A stretch of DNA of 64,000 nt from an uncultured Vampirovibrio sp. (GTDB lineage Bacteria > Cyanobacteriota > Vampirovibrionia > Gastranaerophilales > Gastranaerophilaceae), in NCBI GenBank assembly GCA_910584405.1, contig CAJUAL010000001.1, positions 333,602 through 397,601 of the forward strand. Direction: 5' to 3'. The number at the start of each line of letters is the position of its first letter. The stretch's first letter is position 1. Below, piece after piece: positions 15,416 through 24,534 of the stretch. Below the pieces are notes generated by a model. It was given only the letters and a program-made list of their open reading frames with translations, ran no database searches and had not been told where the DNA came from. Made by a program: the position numbers and the translations under genes.

Positions 15416-16113
15416 ATAAAAAGGGTTTTACTTTAGCCGAAGTATTAATTACCCTCGGTATAATCGGCGTTGTTGCCGCGATGACTATTCCAAGTTTAAT
15501 GACAGCTTATAAAGCTCAGCGTTTTCGTTCTCAGTTTTTAAAATCCTATTCAACATTACAGCAGGTCGTAAAAAGAATGGTTGCAGAAGACGTTTCAACA
15601 GAAGCATCTTCTTATGCTCCAAATACTTTTTATAAAGAGTTTCAAAAGTTTATCACAGGTTCAACCGATTGCGGTTCGTATTTGCAAGGAGTAATAGAAA
15701 GCCCTGTATGTCATTATTCTCACAGAACAAACGAAAAAGGTTATAAAGCATATAATAAAAAAACAAATGCTTATATTCACTATTTTGATGACGGAATTTT
15801 GGCTATGCCTGACGGAACATCTTTATATTTTGAGAATCTTAATGCTTTAGGTAATGATACAAGTGTTAGAACTCCTTTGATATTTATTTCTGTTGATATA
15901 AACGGTTATAATGTCAAGCCAAACATTTGGGGAATCGATATGTTTACTTTTCAGCTTTCAGGTAGTGAATTATTACCAATGGGAGCCAGAGGTACATGGT
16001 TTACTGATGAAAATGTTTATTGTAACCCGACCGGTACAAACGATAAAAACGGAATCGCTTGCAGCGTAAAAGCAAAAGATGATACAGAATATTTCAAACG
16101 CGTTCTAAAGTAA
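15322..16113 (+). CDS. Type IV pilin-like protein, out of frame with its upstream start
   Basis: The frame is open from 15280. The first ATG is 15322, but it has no ribosome site and its first 30 residues come from repeat B. The pilin proper begins NDNKKG|FTLAEVLITLGIIG, with Glu5, a hydrophobic helix to about AMTIPSL, then a globular domain containing YLQGVIESPVCHYS, FISVDINGYNVKPN and WGIDMFTFQL. The D-[VIL]-NG-x3-PN motif is shared by its relatives. Translation from the strong start at 15239/15242 would need a G insertion or -1 slip at 15271-15278, giving an unusually long leader of about 69 residues. Unlike the five other complete pilins here, no XRE regulator lies beside it. Confidence 0.75.
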   Translation: MLNLIQHLSMSIETLTGQTNIDRFRVGARNDNKKGFTLAEVLITLGIIGVVAAMTIPSLMTAYKAQRFRSQFLKSYSTLQQVVKRMVAEDVSTEASSYAPNTFYKEFQKFITGSTDCGSYLQGVIESPVCHYSHRTNEKGYKAYNKKTNAYIHYFDDGILAMPDGTSLYFENLNALGNDTSVRTPLIFISVDINGYNVKPNIWGIDMFTFQLSGSELLPMGARGTWFTDENVYCNPTGTNDKNGIACSVKAKDDTEYFKRVLK

Positions 16114-16129
16114 TACGTTGCATTTACCC

Positions 16130-16933
16130 TTATATATTTTTTAACAGCAATAAAATCAGGTCTTTGAATTTGGTTTTAACGCTGTTTGTTGTTTCAATAA
16201 CTTCTTGGTGGGTAAGTTTTTTGGTAGAAACTCCTGAGGCGTAGTTTGAAATACAACTTATTCCAATAACTTTCATTCCGCAGTAGTTTGCAACAATTGC
16301 CTCGGGAACGGTTGACATTCCTGCTGCATCAGCTCCCATTGTTCTTGCCATTTTGATTTCGGCAGGAGTTTCGTAGCTCGGGCCTGTTGATGCTATGTAA
16401 ACACCTTGTCTTAAGTTTAAGTTTAAAACTCTGCCTGCAGCAAGGGCAATTTTTACTAAATTTTTATTATAAATTTCAGACATATCAGGGAATCTTGTAC
16501 CAAGTTCCTTGTCGTTTGGGCCGATTAACGGGTTAGTGCCCATCATATTGATATGGTCTGTTATAATCATTAAATCACCGGGACGGAAACTTTTATTAAC
16601 AGCACCTGCTGCGTTTGTTAGGATAACGGTTTTTACCCCTAATTTTTTCATAACTTTAATAGGGTAAGTTATATCCTGCATAGAATGACCTTCGTAAAAA
16701 TGGTTTCTTCCTTGCATCATAACAACTTTGCGATTATTAATTATTGCAAAAACAAGCTGTCCTTTATGACCTTCAACGGTTGATTTTGTAAATCCCGGAA
16801 TTTTGTCATAAGGTATAGCGTATTCGCAGTACTCATCAGCTAATTCACCAAGCCCTGAACCTAAAACAATACCTATTTCAGGACAAAAATTATCTGTAAA
16901 TTGTTCAATATAATCTAAAGTGTCTTTCATCAT
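16130..16933 (-). CDS. punA: Purine nucleoside phosphorylase
   Basis: 267 residues, the size of the trimeric class. The blocks IGIVLGSGLGELADE (phosphate loop), VEGHKGQLVFA, MQGRNHFYEGHSMQDITYPI, LTNAAGAVNKSFRPGDLMII and ASTGPSYETPAEIKMARTMG followed by ADAAGMSTVPEAIVA are those of PunA/Pnp. It splits inosine and guanosine with phosphate for purine salvage in the cytoplasm. It begins MMKD, with either Met possible. Confidence 0.95.
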   Translation of the reverse strand: MMKDTLDYIEQFTDNFCPEIGIVLGSGLGELADEYCEYAIPYDKIPGFTKSTVEGHKGQLVFAIINNRKVVMMQGRNHFYEGHSMQDITYPIKVMKKLGVKTVILTNAAGAVNKSFRPGDLMIITDHINMMGTNPLIGPNDKELGTRFPDMSEIYNKNLVKIALAAGRVLNLNLRQGVYIASTGPSYETPAEIKMARTMGADAAGMSTVPEAIVANYCGMKVIGISCISNYASGVSTKKLTHQEVIETTNSVKTKFKDLILLLLKNI

Positions 16934-16963
16934 ATATATTTACCCCACCCCTTGATATAAAAT

Positions 16964-16997
16964 AAGGCACAACACCTCTGTTAAAGTATTGTGCCTT
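16964..16997 (-). terminator. Terminator after the omega-like gene
   Basis: AAGGCACAA 16964-16972 pairs with TTGTGCCTT 16989-16997. Read on the minus strand the stem is followed by ATTTTAT. It lies between the gene ending at 17011 and punA starting at 16933. Confidence 0.75.
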
Positions 16998-17010
16998 GTT
17001 AAAACTTTTA

Positions 17011-17250
17011 TTAACCGACTAATCTGTTATCATCAGCTTCAGATGCTTTAACCATTAAAGCGTGTTCAACAGGATTTTCTCTTGAGTAAGTAGTTTCGTG
17101 AGTTTCTTCAAATCCGAAATCTTCTCTTGCTTTTCTTGCTTGATTTTCGTCAACGATTTTTTTAGCAAGTTCTGCGATTTCATAAACTAATTTATATCTG
17201 TTATCAGTATTTTCGTTTAGGTCCCACGCTACTTTAATTATTTGATCCAT
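17011..17250 (-). CDS. rpoZ: Probable RNA polymerase omega subunit
   Basis: 79 residues. NRYKLVYEIAELAKKIVDEN matches the first omega helix pattern (NRY, then alternating hydrophobics and A-x-x-A-K), and NPVEHALMVKASEADD fits the following PV-x-x-AL block. Small size, acidic tail and a transcript of its own fit RpoZ, which helps fold beta-prime. Sequence identity to known omegas cannot be judged by eye, so the call is moderate. Confidence 0.6.
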   Translation of the reverse strand: MDQIIKVAWDLNENTDNRYKLVYEIAELAKKIVDENQARKAREDFGFEETHETTYSRENPVEHALMVKASEADDNRLVG

Positions 17251-17322
17251 TTAAATTTTCCTCACATTTCTTATTATATATCTATAATATAATATAAATA
17301 ATTTTTTAGCAAGAGTTTAATT

Positions 17323-18084
17323 TTAATGTTTGCAGGTTTTAGGTCCATTCCACGATAATTTATCTGCGCATTTCAAGTAATCCATATTCTCATTTTTTAA
17401 AACCCAGGCTGTGCATCCGCCTCCACGGCTTTTTCGGTCACAGGCATTGTCTTTTCCATAAGCTTGATCTTTTAAATTAAATGGAGCTGTAATATCACCT
17501 GGTAATCCTGTAGGAACAATACTATTAGTCATTATATAAAACTCGAAATTATCAATCCCTCTGGTATTAGGTTTTGACCTGCCGTTAATGTCTATATAAA
17601 GATAACCGCATACTTTATTCTTAGTTTCTGTACAATCATTAGAGTAATTTGTAAAATAAATCTCAGTGCCGTCAAGTAAAATCATTGATGGGTGCATATT
17701 AACGAAAAAATCTGTATTTCCGTTTAAATATTTATTATGATATCCTGGCATTTGGCAAAATCTATTACTTTGTATGCATAAGTTTGCGGTTTTCATATAT
17801 TGAGATAATATCTTCATTCCTTGTTCATTGAAATCGTATTTATAGTATAAAAATCTTTCATCTTCCGAGGATAAATTGTACCATGTAGATATATCACCAT
17901 AATCTTCTTTTGCTAATTTATATGCTTGAAGAACTATTGCATACGCTTTTTTTAGTCTTGTTGCAGTTGATTTTGCCTGATAATTATGAATTAAATTCGG
18001 AATTGTAAGCGCTGCAACTACTCCAATTATTCCGAGGGTAATCAATGTTTCTGCTAAAGTGAATGCAAAATACTTCAACTTCAT
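17323..18084 (-). CDS. Type IV pilin-like protein, divergent from an XRE gene
   Basis: 253 residues. Leader MKLKYFA, predicted cleavage A|F, then FTLAETLITLGIIGVVAALT with Glu5. The globular domain has CIQSNRFCQMPGYH, LYIDINGRSKPN and TRGIDNFEFYI, and near the end CTAWVLKNENMDYLKC. The same CTAW(V)-x-x-N-x-NMDY block ends the pilin at 25692, so these two are close relatives. GAGGAG precedes the ATG. Divergent from the XRE gene at 18175 across 90 bases. Confidence 0.88.
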   Translation of the reverse strand: MKLKYFAFTLAETLITLGIIGVVAALTIPNLIHNYQAKSTATRLKKAYAIVLQAYKLAKEDYGDISTWYNLSSEDERFLYYKYDFNEQGMKILSQYMKTANLCIQSNRFCQMPGYHNKYLNGNTDFFVNMHPSMILLDGTEIYFTNYSNDCTETKNKVCGYLYIDINGRSKPNTRGIDNFEFYIMTNSIVPTGLPGDITAPFNLKDQAYGKDNACDRKSRGGGCTAWVLKNENMDYLKCADKLSWNGPKTCKH

Positions 18085-18174
18085 GATATATGCTCCTCTT
18101 TTTATGAAATATACTTCTTAAAAAGGATACTATCATGGATAACATTGTAAAGTCAACTTGATTAGAATTAAACA

Positions 18175-18393
18175 ATGGATGATAAGGTTATTTTACAAAC
18201 AGTAGCGGATAATATCAGGATTGAACGTTTGCGCAAACGAATTTCTCAAGAAAAACTTGCAGAAAAAGTCGGAATTTCAACAAAATATCTTAATATGATT
18301 GAAAATTGCAAAGCAAATCCGTCAATCAATATTGTTATTAAAATCTGTATTATTCTTGATTTAAGTCTTGATGTTATTTATAAAGTTAAATAG
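18175..18393 (+). CDS. Small HTH-XRE regulator, divergent from a pilin gene
   Basis: 72 residues, essentially only the Cro/CI helix-turn-helix: ADNIRIERLRKRISQEKLAE, then KVGISTKYLNMIENCKANPS and a final helix. No effector domain. The 90-base gap to the pilin gene must hold both promoters. Its stop is 2 bases from the end of glgA on the other strand. Confidence 0.85.
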   Translation: MDDKVILQTVADNIRIERLRKRISQEKLAEKVGISTKYLNMIENCKANPSINIVIKICIILDLSLDVIYKVK

Positions 18394-18395
18394 TT

Positions 18396-19844
18396 TTATT
18401 GCTTACCTGTAATTTCGCGGTACATATTCAGATATTGTTCCGAGCTGCGTTTCCAAGAAAAATCGGCTTCCATTGCAGATTTTCTCATAGCGTTAAATAC
18501 GTATTTATCTGTGTAAACATATAGAGCACATTTTATAGCGTTAAGCATATCCCAGCCGTTGTATGCCCAGAACTTGAATCCGTTTGAGTTATCTAAAGGA
18601 TAACCAGTTACGGTGTCTTCTAATCCGCCTGTAGCTCTGACAATCGGTAATGAACCGTAGCGCATTGCAATAAGCTGGCTGAGGCCGCAAGGTTCAAATT
18701 TTGACGGCATTAAGAAAAAGTCTGAGCCTGCATATATAAGGTTTGCAAGCTTAGGGTCATATCCGACAAAAGTTCTGATATTTGGTGTGTTATTAGATAG
18801 CCATATGAATAAGTTTTCGTAATCACTGTCCCCGCTTCCCATAAACACAAAATCAGCATTAAGATTTTGCAATTCATATTGCATATCTCGGATTAAGTCT
18901 ATTCCTTTTTGACTTACAAGTCTTGATACAAAACCGATTAGAGGTCTTTCAGGGTTATATTTCAGCCCGAAGTATTTACATAATGCTTTTTTATTTTCTT
19001 CTTTATATTGAACGGTTTTTACGTCGTAATTTTTTGCAATTGCTTTGTCTTTTTTAGGGTCAAATACGGTGTAATCAATACCGTTGAGGATTCCGCGAAG
19101 CTTATATTGAACCCCTCTTAATGTATAATCAAGATTTTCTCCGTATTCAGAACCTAAGATTTCTCTTGAATAATTCGGAGAAACTGCTACTACTCTGTCT
19201 GAATATTGGATTGCACCTTTCATCCAGTTAACTCGGTTGTAGTGTTCACAGCCCCATTGATTGTAGACTATATCTTTTCTCATGTTTGCAAAGTCTATAA
19301 CGTTATCAAACCAGATTCCCTGATATGCAAGGTTGTGGATTTCAAATACGCATTTTGTATCTTTGTAAAAATCATCAAATTTGTAGTTTGAATGAAGATA
19401 CATCGGCATCATTGCAGTGTGCCAATCGTTTGCGTGAATAACATCAGGTCTGAAGTTTAAAGCCTTTGCGTATTCCATAACCGCAAGTGAAAACGAGATA
19501 TATCTTTCGTGTTCATAATTTGGGTCTAAGTATTTCGGATAAACTTCTTTAAAGCAAGAAAAATACCAGTCATTTTTTACAAAAAATACATTAATATTTG
19601 TTCCCGGAAGTTTTGTAATATAGAGGTTAAATTTTTGCGGGGAAGAGCCGAAAGTTAACCACATTTCAGAGTTTTCAAGCTCTTTTATTCCGTATTTTTC
19701 TTTATCAATGCATCCGTGAAGCGGTGTAAAAATCGCAATTTCAGCATCTTTCTCAAGGTGTTTTGGCAAGCTTCCTATAACATCAGCTAACCCTCCTGCT
19801 TTTGAAAAAGGTGCAACTTCTGCAGACGCAAATAATATTTTCAT
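18396..19844 (-). CDS. glgA: Glycogen (starch) synthase
   Basis: 482 residues. The start MKILFASAEVAPFSKAGGLA carries the KxGGL ADP-glucose-binding motif. The GT5 C-terminal half has PLIGFVSRLVSQKGIDLI and SKFEPCGLSQLIAMRYGSLP followed by IVRATGGLEDTV. The enzyme extends alpha-1,4 glucans from ADP-glucose. No other glycogen genes are adjacent. The XRE gene converges on it. Confidence 0.95.
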   Translation of the reverse strand: MKILFASAEVAPFSKAGGLADVIGSLPKHLEKDAEIAIFTPLHGCIDKEKYGIKELENSEMWLTFGSSPQKFNLYITKLPGTNINVFFVKNDWYFSCFKEVYPKYLDPNYEHERYISFSLAVMEYAKALNFRPDVIHANDWHTAMMPMYLHSNYKFDDFYKDTKCVFEIHNLAYQGIWFDNVIDFANMRKDIVYNQWGCEHYNRVNWMKGAIQYSDRVVAVSPNYSREILGSEYGENLDYTLRGVQYKLRGILNGIDYTVFDPKKDKAIAKNYDVKTVQYKEENKKALCKYFGLKYNPERPLIGFVSRLVSQKGIDLIRDMQYELQNLNADFVFMGSGDSDYENLFIWLSNNTPNIRTFVGYDPKLANLIYAGSDFFLMPSKFEPCGLSQLIAMRYGSLPIVRATGGLEDTVTGYPLDNSNGFKFWAYNGWDMLNAIKCALYVYTDKYVFNAMRKSAMEADFSWKRSSEQYLNMYREITGKQ

Positions 19845-19916
19845 TTTTCCTCTCTTTCTGAAACAAATATTTATAAAACGGATAGATAAATTTATACTTG
19901 AATTTTCTTACATACA

Positions 19917-22900
19917 TTATGTATTGTCAATATTCAGTGAAAAATTTATTCCGTATTTTTGTATAATATAAGAGGCTTGATTCAGGCAAATTTGCGCCTG
20001 GTCAGGAGAATTTAAGTTCATCAAAACTTTGTACATATTAACTTTATGTAACATTGTAAGATATTCGCTTATTCCTCCTGTTTTTTCCATTTGGATTGTA
20101 GAATTGTTTAACGCGCCGTAAGCAATATCAAATTTACCTTCCGCAATGTTTAGAATACTCATAATATACCAGCCAGTGTGGACAATCGCGTTCATACCTT
20201 TTTCTTTTGAAGATTTAATTATTTTATAAATCATAGATGAAGCTTTTCTGTAGGTTCCGCGTTTGATGTAGGCGTATCCTATCAGAAGGTCGGTAAGTGT
20301 TTCAAGCTGGGTTGACATTGATTCGTTTGCGATAAGTTTTGCTTTATAGATTTCCTGTGCAAATTTTTCGGGGTCATTTTTAAATGTTTTAAAAGCGTTA
20401 ATTATGTAATACAAAATTGCACAAATGTTTTCATTTGTTGTTGCATGTGTTTGGTCAAGTGTAACAGGCTGACCTTTAAAAAGGTTTTGAAGCTGTATAA
20501 ATATTGAATATGACGGAGGAAGAAAATCAAGCAGTTTGTTTGCAATATCAAGAAACTCATTTACATCTTCGTTCATCGTAACAACATCAACTATTGCAAC
20601 GTAGGCTATACATTCGGTTATAAGATATTTAAATTCTTCTTTTGAAACAATTGAATACTGTATGTTGTTAAGTTTTTGCGTATCAATAACGTTTAAGATA
20701 TTATACCCGATATCAAGACAATCGTTGTAAGCGCCGATATTAAACAGGATTTTTACATAGATAACTGACATAAGTAAAAATGACAGGTTAAAATCAGGTG
20801 AAGCCGGGTCAAGAGAAGATTTATCCATTGTAGAGAGAATATTATGAGTCAAATTCAGTGCGTAAATATATTCACCATGTGTTATTGAACCTTGAATCAT
20901 TCTTGTACAAAGTGATATGTAGCTGTTGTAATTGTGTGAAACTTGCAGGCTTTGAAGTGTTTTTTCTGCAAGATTTTTTGTTTTTTCGGGATTGTATTCT
21001 ACCAGATTATTTGAAATGTTTTCAAATAAAGATGTTTTATATGTTTCAAGTTCTTCAGTCGACCAGTTTGATGAGTATTTTTCAAGTGAGTCAAGAATTT
21101 TTGAAGAGCAGTTCAGATATGTTGAAACATCGCCCATAGAAAGACTTATATTAGCAAGTCTTTCCCATTCAAATATAACTTTTTCACCATCGTTTGAAAG
21201 CTCGTAAAAATATGCTTTAACAGGGCTTGGAATTTCTTCTGTGAAGATGTTTGCAAATAGGTTTTGACCAAGTTCGACAATCTTTTCGTCTTTTCTTATT
21301 TCAAGCAGACATTTTTTCAAAATGTTGTAGTTTGAAAAATAAATACAGTCGTTGTATGAGTAAATATAACCCATATCAGCAAGGTTTTCGGCTATTTCCT
21401 GCCATTTTGGAATATTTAGTGCAAGGATTGTTTTTTCATCAACCCTTGTTCCGAGCATTACAAGGATTGTAAGAAAATCAACCGCTTCTTTGTTGTTTTT
21501 TAGAATATTAATTCTTCGTTGAATAAGTTTTTCTAATCCTGACGGAACAATAATGGTTTTCGGGTTTGTCATCACGACAGAATCGTTTGAATATTGATAA
21601 ACCCCTGATTCTAAAAGATATTGAATTGCAATATCTAAAAATAACGTACTTCCGCAGGCATATTTCATTATTCTTTGGAAATAGAAGTCTGTCAGAATGT
21701 TTTGATAAAAGTTTATGTCAGAATTTATCATAACCTCATCAGGCGTAGCTGTTAGCGTTATTTCTGTGTAATAAGGTCTTGATAGAAGGAAATGTGCGTT
21801 TTTGTGCAGAGAAAATGTCTTATCATATGATATCAGATAGCTGATGTTAAGCTCTTCAAGGTGTTCAAATAATTGTTCAAGTGCGAACATTGAACTCGGG
21901 TCAATTTTGTCAAAATTTTCTATATAGATAAGAGTGTTTGGAATAACTTGAAGTATAGCAAGGAATATTTCAAAATAAGCATCTCTGGTTGAGTCAATAT
22001 CTTGCATCGGACGCTGATTTAATTTGATTAAATCCTTAACAAATTGTTCTCCGCCGATTTTTGTAAATATAGAAAAATCGTTTGTATCAATAAGTTTTTC
22101 TGAAATTGTGTAATTAAATACGGAAGAAATCAGGTTTCTGAAAAATGAATACGGAGTGTATTTCATCTCATCATCACAGGTTATCGGAATAATGTTTTCA
22201 TAAATTCCTATTTCTTCAACGGCAGATAAAAGTTTCAGGGTGTAAGGCTGATAGATATCCTGAGCTTTCAGGGCAAGGATTCCCATAGGGTTTTGTTGCA
22301 AGACCTGTACTACATAATCCAAAACGTTGATACTTTCGGTTTTCATAAAAGCACAATTGATTTGGTCAAAGTTTATCATATCAATATCGTAAATATCGTC
22401 ATCGTCAAGCTTGTTTTCTTCCTGAAGTGTTTCTTTGGTAAGTTTATCCTGATCAATAAGTGCACTTTGAACGAATGTCGGAATTTCTGATTCATCTTCA
22501 TATTTTACGGTATCATTCATCAGGTTATCGGGGTTTACAAATTCTTTCAAATCAAGTTCATAAAACCTTATCATTTCACCTTCAACTAAAGCTGAGTCAA
22601 GTGATTCCATTTTGTACTGTTCGTGATAGTATTCGTAAAAACTTTCGTCAGTGATTACCTGAAACGCATCAAGGGCTTTTTTAGATTTATCCGAATTTTG
22701 GTGAATCATATTAGCCTGAAATTTCGTATCAATATTGTAAGGGTTTTTGTCTGCGTCGCGCTGCATAATCGTAAAATTACATTTCAATGCAACTTGTTTC
22801 TTTTCCAAAAGCTTTACGTTCATTTTGGTAAGGATATTTACCAGCTCAATTGTGGTCTGGATTGCGGAGTTTGCAGAAGCTGACATTGTATAATCTTTGT

Positions 22901-23330
22901 TGAATCTGATTATATAAGTTTCTTTATTAACAATCTGACGTCTTACATTTAGTGATGTTACATAGTTATTAATGAGATTATCGAGGTTTGCTTTAAATTT
23001 TTGGTAAAGCTGATTTGATCCCAGTTTTGATTTAACAACATCGCTATTGGGGAAATCTATTCTTAAAACCGCGAAAGTTTCTGCGTTTGATTCATTAAGC
23101 ACGGCACTGATTTCTGTTGAAAATCCGCATTTTACACATTGTTTGTTTTTTGCAAGATTGATTTTTCCGCATTTTGCACATTTTGTCACAAGAATTTTCC
23201 CGCATTTCCTGCAGGTGTTTTTAGTGTTAACCGTTTTGCATTCGGGACAAATTATTTTAAGTACCTTTTTGCAATTCGGACACACCATTGCGCTTTTATC
23301 TATTTCTGCTCCGCACTTTGGACATTCCAT
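19917..23330 (-). CDS. Large zinc-ribbon, degenerate cyclase and STAND-ATPase-like, TPR protein
   Basis: 1137 residues. Residues 1-70 hold four CxxC pairs of double zinc-ribbon type (CPKCGAEIDKSAMVCPNCKK; CPECKTVN...CRKCGK; CAKCGK...CVKCGF). Residues about 80-200 (TFAVLRIDFPNSDVVKSKLG...) resemble a class III nucleotide-cyclase domain without clear catalytic residues. At about 350-600 is an AAA/STAND-like region with NTLIYIENFDKIDPSSMFAL as a Walker B-like strand, but where the Walker A should be I see MGILALKAQDIYQPYT, with no GKS/T. The remaining 400 residues are TPR-like helices. This order resembles cyclase-AAA-TPR signalling proteins in which enzymatic parts have decayed. A scaffold role is inference. 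Confidence 0.65.
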   Translation of the reverse strand: MECPKCGAEIDKSAMVCPNCKKVLKIICPECKTVNTKNTCRKCGKILVTKCAKCGKINLAKNKQCVKCGFSTEISAVLNESNAETFAVLRIDFPNSDVVKSKLGSNQLYQKFKANLDNLINNYVTSLNVRRQIVNKETYIIRFNKDYTMSASANSAIQTTIELVNILTKMNVKLLEKKQVALKCNFTIMQRDADKNPYNIDTKFQANMIHQNSDKSKKALDAFQVITDESFYEYYHEQYKMESLDSALVEGEMIRFYELDLKEFVNPDNLMNDTVKYEDESEIPTFVQSALIDQDKLTKETLQEENKLDDDDIYDIDMINFDQINCAFMKTESINVLDYVVQVLQQNPMGILALKAQDIYQPYTLKLLSAVEEIGIYENIIPITCDDEMKYTPYSFFRNLISSVFNYTISEKLIDTNDFSIFTKIGGEQFVKDLIKLNQRPMQDIDSTRDAYFEIFLAILQVIPNTLIYIENFDKIDPSSMFALEQLFEHLEELNISYLISYDKTFSLHKNAHFLLSRPYYTEITLTATPDEVMINSDINFYQNILTDFYFQRIMKYACGSTLFLDIAIQYLLESGVYQYSNDSVVMTNPKTIIVPSGLEKLIQRRINILKNNKEAVDFLTILVMLGTRVDEKTILALNIPKWQEIAENLADMGYIYSYNDCIYFSNYNILKKCLLEIRKDEKIVELGQNLFANIFTEEIPSPVKAYFYELSNDGEKVIFEWERLANISLSMGDVSTYLNCSSKILDSLEKYSSNWSTEELETYKTSLFENISNNLVEYNPEKTKNLAEKTLQSLQVSHNYNSYISLCTRMIQGSITHGEYIYALNLTHNILSTMDKSSLDPASPDFNLSFLLMSVIYVKILFNIGAYNDCLDIGYNILNVIDTQKLNNIQYSIVSKEEFKYLITECIAYVAIVDVVTMNEDVNEFLDIANKLLDFLPPSYSIFIQLQNLFKGQPVTLDQTHATTNENICAILYYIINAFKTFKNDPEKFAQEIYKAKLIANESMSTQLETLTDLLIGYAYIKRGTYRKASSMIYKIIKSSKEKGMNAIVHTGWYIMSILNIAEGKFDIAYGALNNSTIQMEKTGGISEYLTMLHKVNMYKVLMNLNSPDQAQICLNQASYIIQKYGINFSLNIDNT

Positions 23331-23413
23331 ACCCGAATTATATCATAATACGTGTTTTTTAAACTAATGCAAAAAGTGTATTTTAGACGGATGGAAGGAG
23401 ATAATCTTTAATT

Positions 23414-24481
23414 TTAAAACAGGCTTTGCTGCGTTGAGTCTTGGGTTTTATAACCAAGATGTCTGTAAGTTGCAGGTGAAACTTTTCTTCCGCGCGGAGT
23501 TCGCTGTAATAATCCTGCTTGTAACAGGAACGGTTCGCAAACATCTTCAATTGTTCGAACATCTTCTCCGATTGCGGCTGCTATTGTTTCGACGCCAACA
23601 GGCCCCCCGTCGTATTTTTCTATGATAAGTTTTAAAAGATTTCTGTCTGTTGTATCAAGCCCGAATTCATCAATTTTTAAAATATCCAAAGACTCGTTTG
23701 CAATATCTTGCGTAATTTTTCCGTTGTATTTTACAAGAGCATAATCACTGACTCGTTTTATAAGTCTGTTAGCAATACGCGGAGTTCCGCGTGAACGTCT
23801 TGCAATTGCAAGTGCGCCTTTTTCATCTATTTCTATATCTAAAATTCCAGCTGTGCGTTTTATAACTTGTGATAATTCTTTATCCGTATAAAATTCAAGT
23901 CTGTGTATAATTCCGAACCTGTCGCGCAATGGTCCTGAAAGTTCTCCGGCTTTTGTCGTTGCACCAATCAGCGTGAATTTTGGCAAAGGAACCCTTAATG
24001 TTTTAACCGTTTGGCTTTTTCCTGTTGTCATATCAAGGTAAAAATCTTCCATTGCAGGATAAAGAATTTCTTCCGCAACTTTGTTAAGTCTGTGAATTTC
24101 GTCAATAAACAGGATTTCTCCGCCCTGCAGCGACATTAAAATGCCGATAATATCGCGCGGACGTTCTAATGCGGGAGCAGATGTGATTTTTATTTCAACA
24201 CCCATTTCCTGAGCGATTACTCCTGCTAATGTTGTTTTTCCTAACCCTGGAGGACCGTAAAATAAAAGGTGATCAAGCGGAAGTTCACGTTTTTTAGCTG
24301 CTTGAATAGTGATTTTTAGAGTATCTTTCAGTGCTGATTGACCGATATATGTGTCAAAGGATTTTGGACGGATACAGTTTTCAAAGTTTTTGTCTAACTC
24401 AATTGCTTCAGGTTTTACGACAGGATTTTTTTTCTCTGCCGGTTTAACTTGAAAATCGTTATCATCCGAAATAATACTCAT
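23414..24481 (-). CDS. ruvB: Holliday junction branch migration helicase RuvB
   Basis: 355 residues. It has LRPKSFDTYIGQ-type start (CIRPKSFDTYIGQSALKDTL), Walker A FYGPPGLGKTTLAGVIAQEM, Walker B ILFIDEIHRL, sensor TLIGATTKAGELSGPLRDRFG and the winged-helix end DVCEPFLLQAGLLQRTPRGR. It drives branch migration with RuvA. The genome is said to be RuvABC-competent only by inference, since ruvA and ruvC are not in this window. Confidence 0.97.
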   Translation of the reverse strand: MSIISDDNDFQVKPAEKKNPVVKPEAIELDKNFENCIRPKSFDTYIGQSALKDTLKITIQAAKKRELPLDHLLFYGPPGLGKTTLAGVIAQEMGVEIKITSAPALERPRDIIGILMSLQGGEILFIDEIHRLNKVAEEILYPAMEDFYLDMTTGKSQTVKTLRVPLPKFTLIGATTKAGELSGPLRDRFGIIHRLEFYTDKELSQVIKRTAGILDIEIDEKGALAIARRSRGTPRIANRLIKRVSDYALVKYNGKITQDIANESLDILKIDEFGLDTTDRNLLKLIIEKYDGGPVGVETIAAAIGEDVRTIEDVCEPFLLQAGLLQRTPRGRKVSPATYRHLGYKTQDSTQQSLF

Positions 24482-24534
24482 TTAGCCTCCCAATGATGAA
24501 ATAATAGCATAAAACTCATACATGAGCAAACGGG

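Noticed and set aside
15236..15430. The poly-G disruption as a simple sequencing or assembly error
   Set aside because: Kept as a caution in the finding but not preferred, because an independent locus at 63.7 kb shows the same tract length and the same frame offset.
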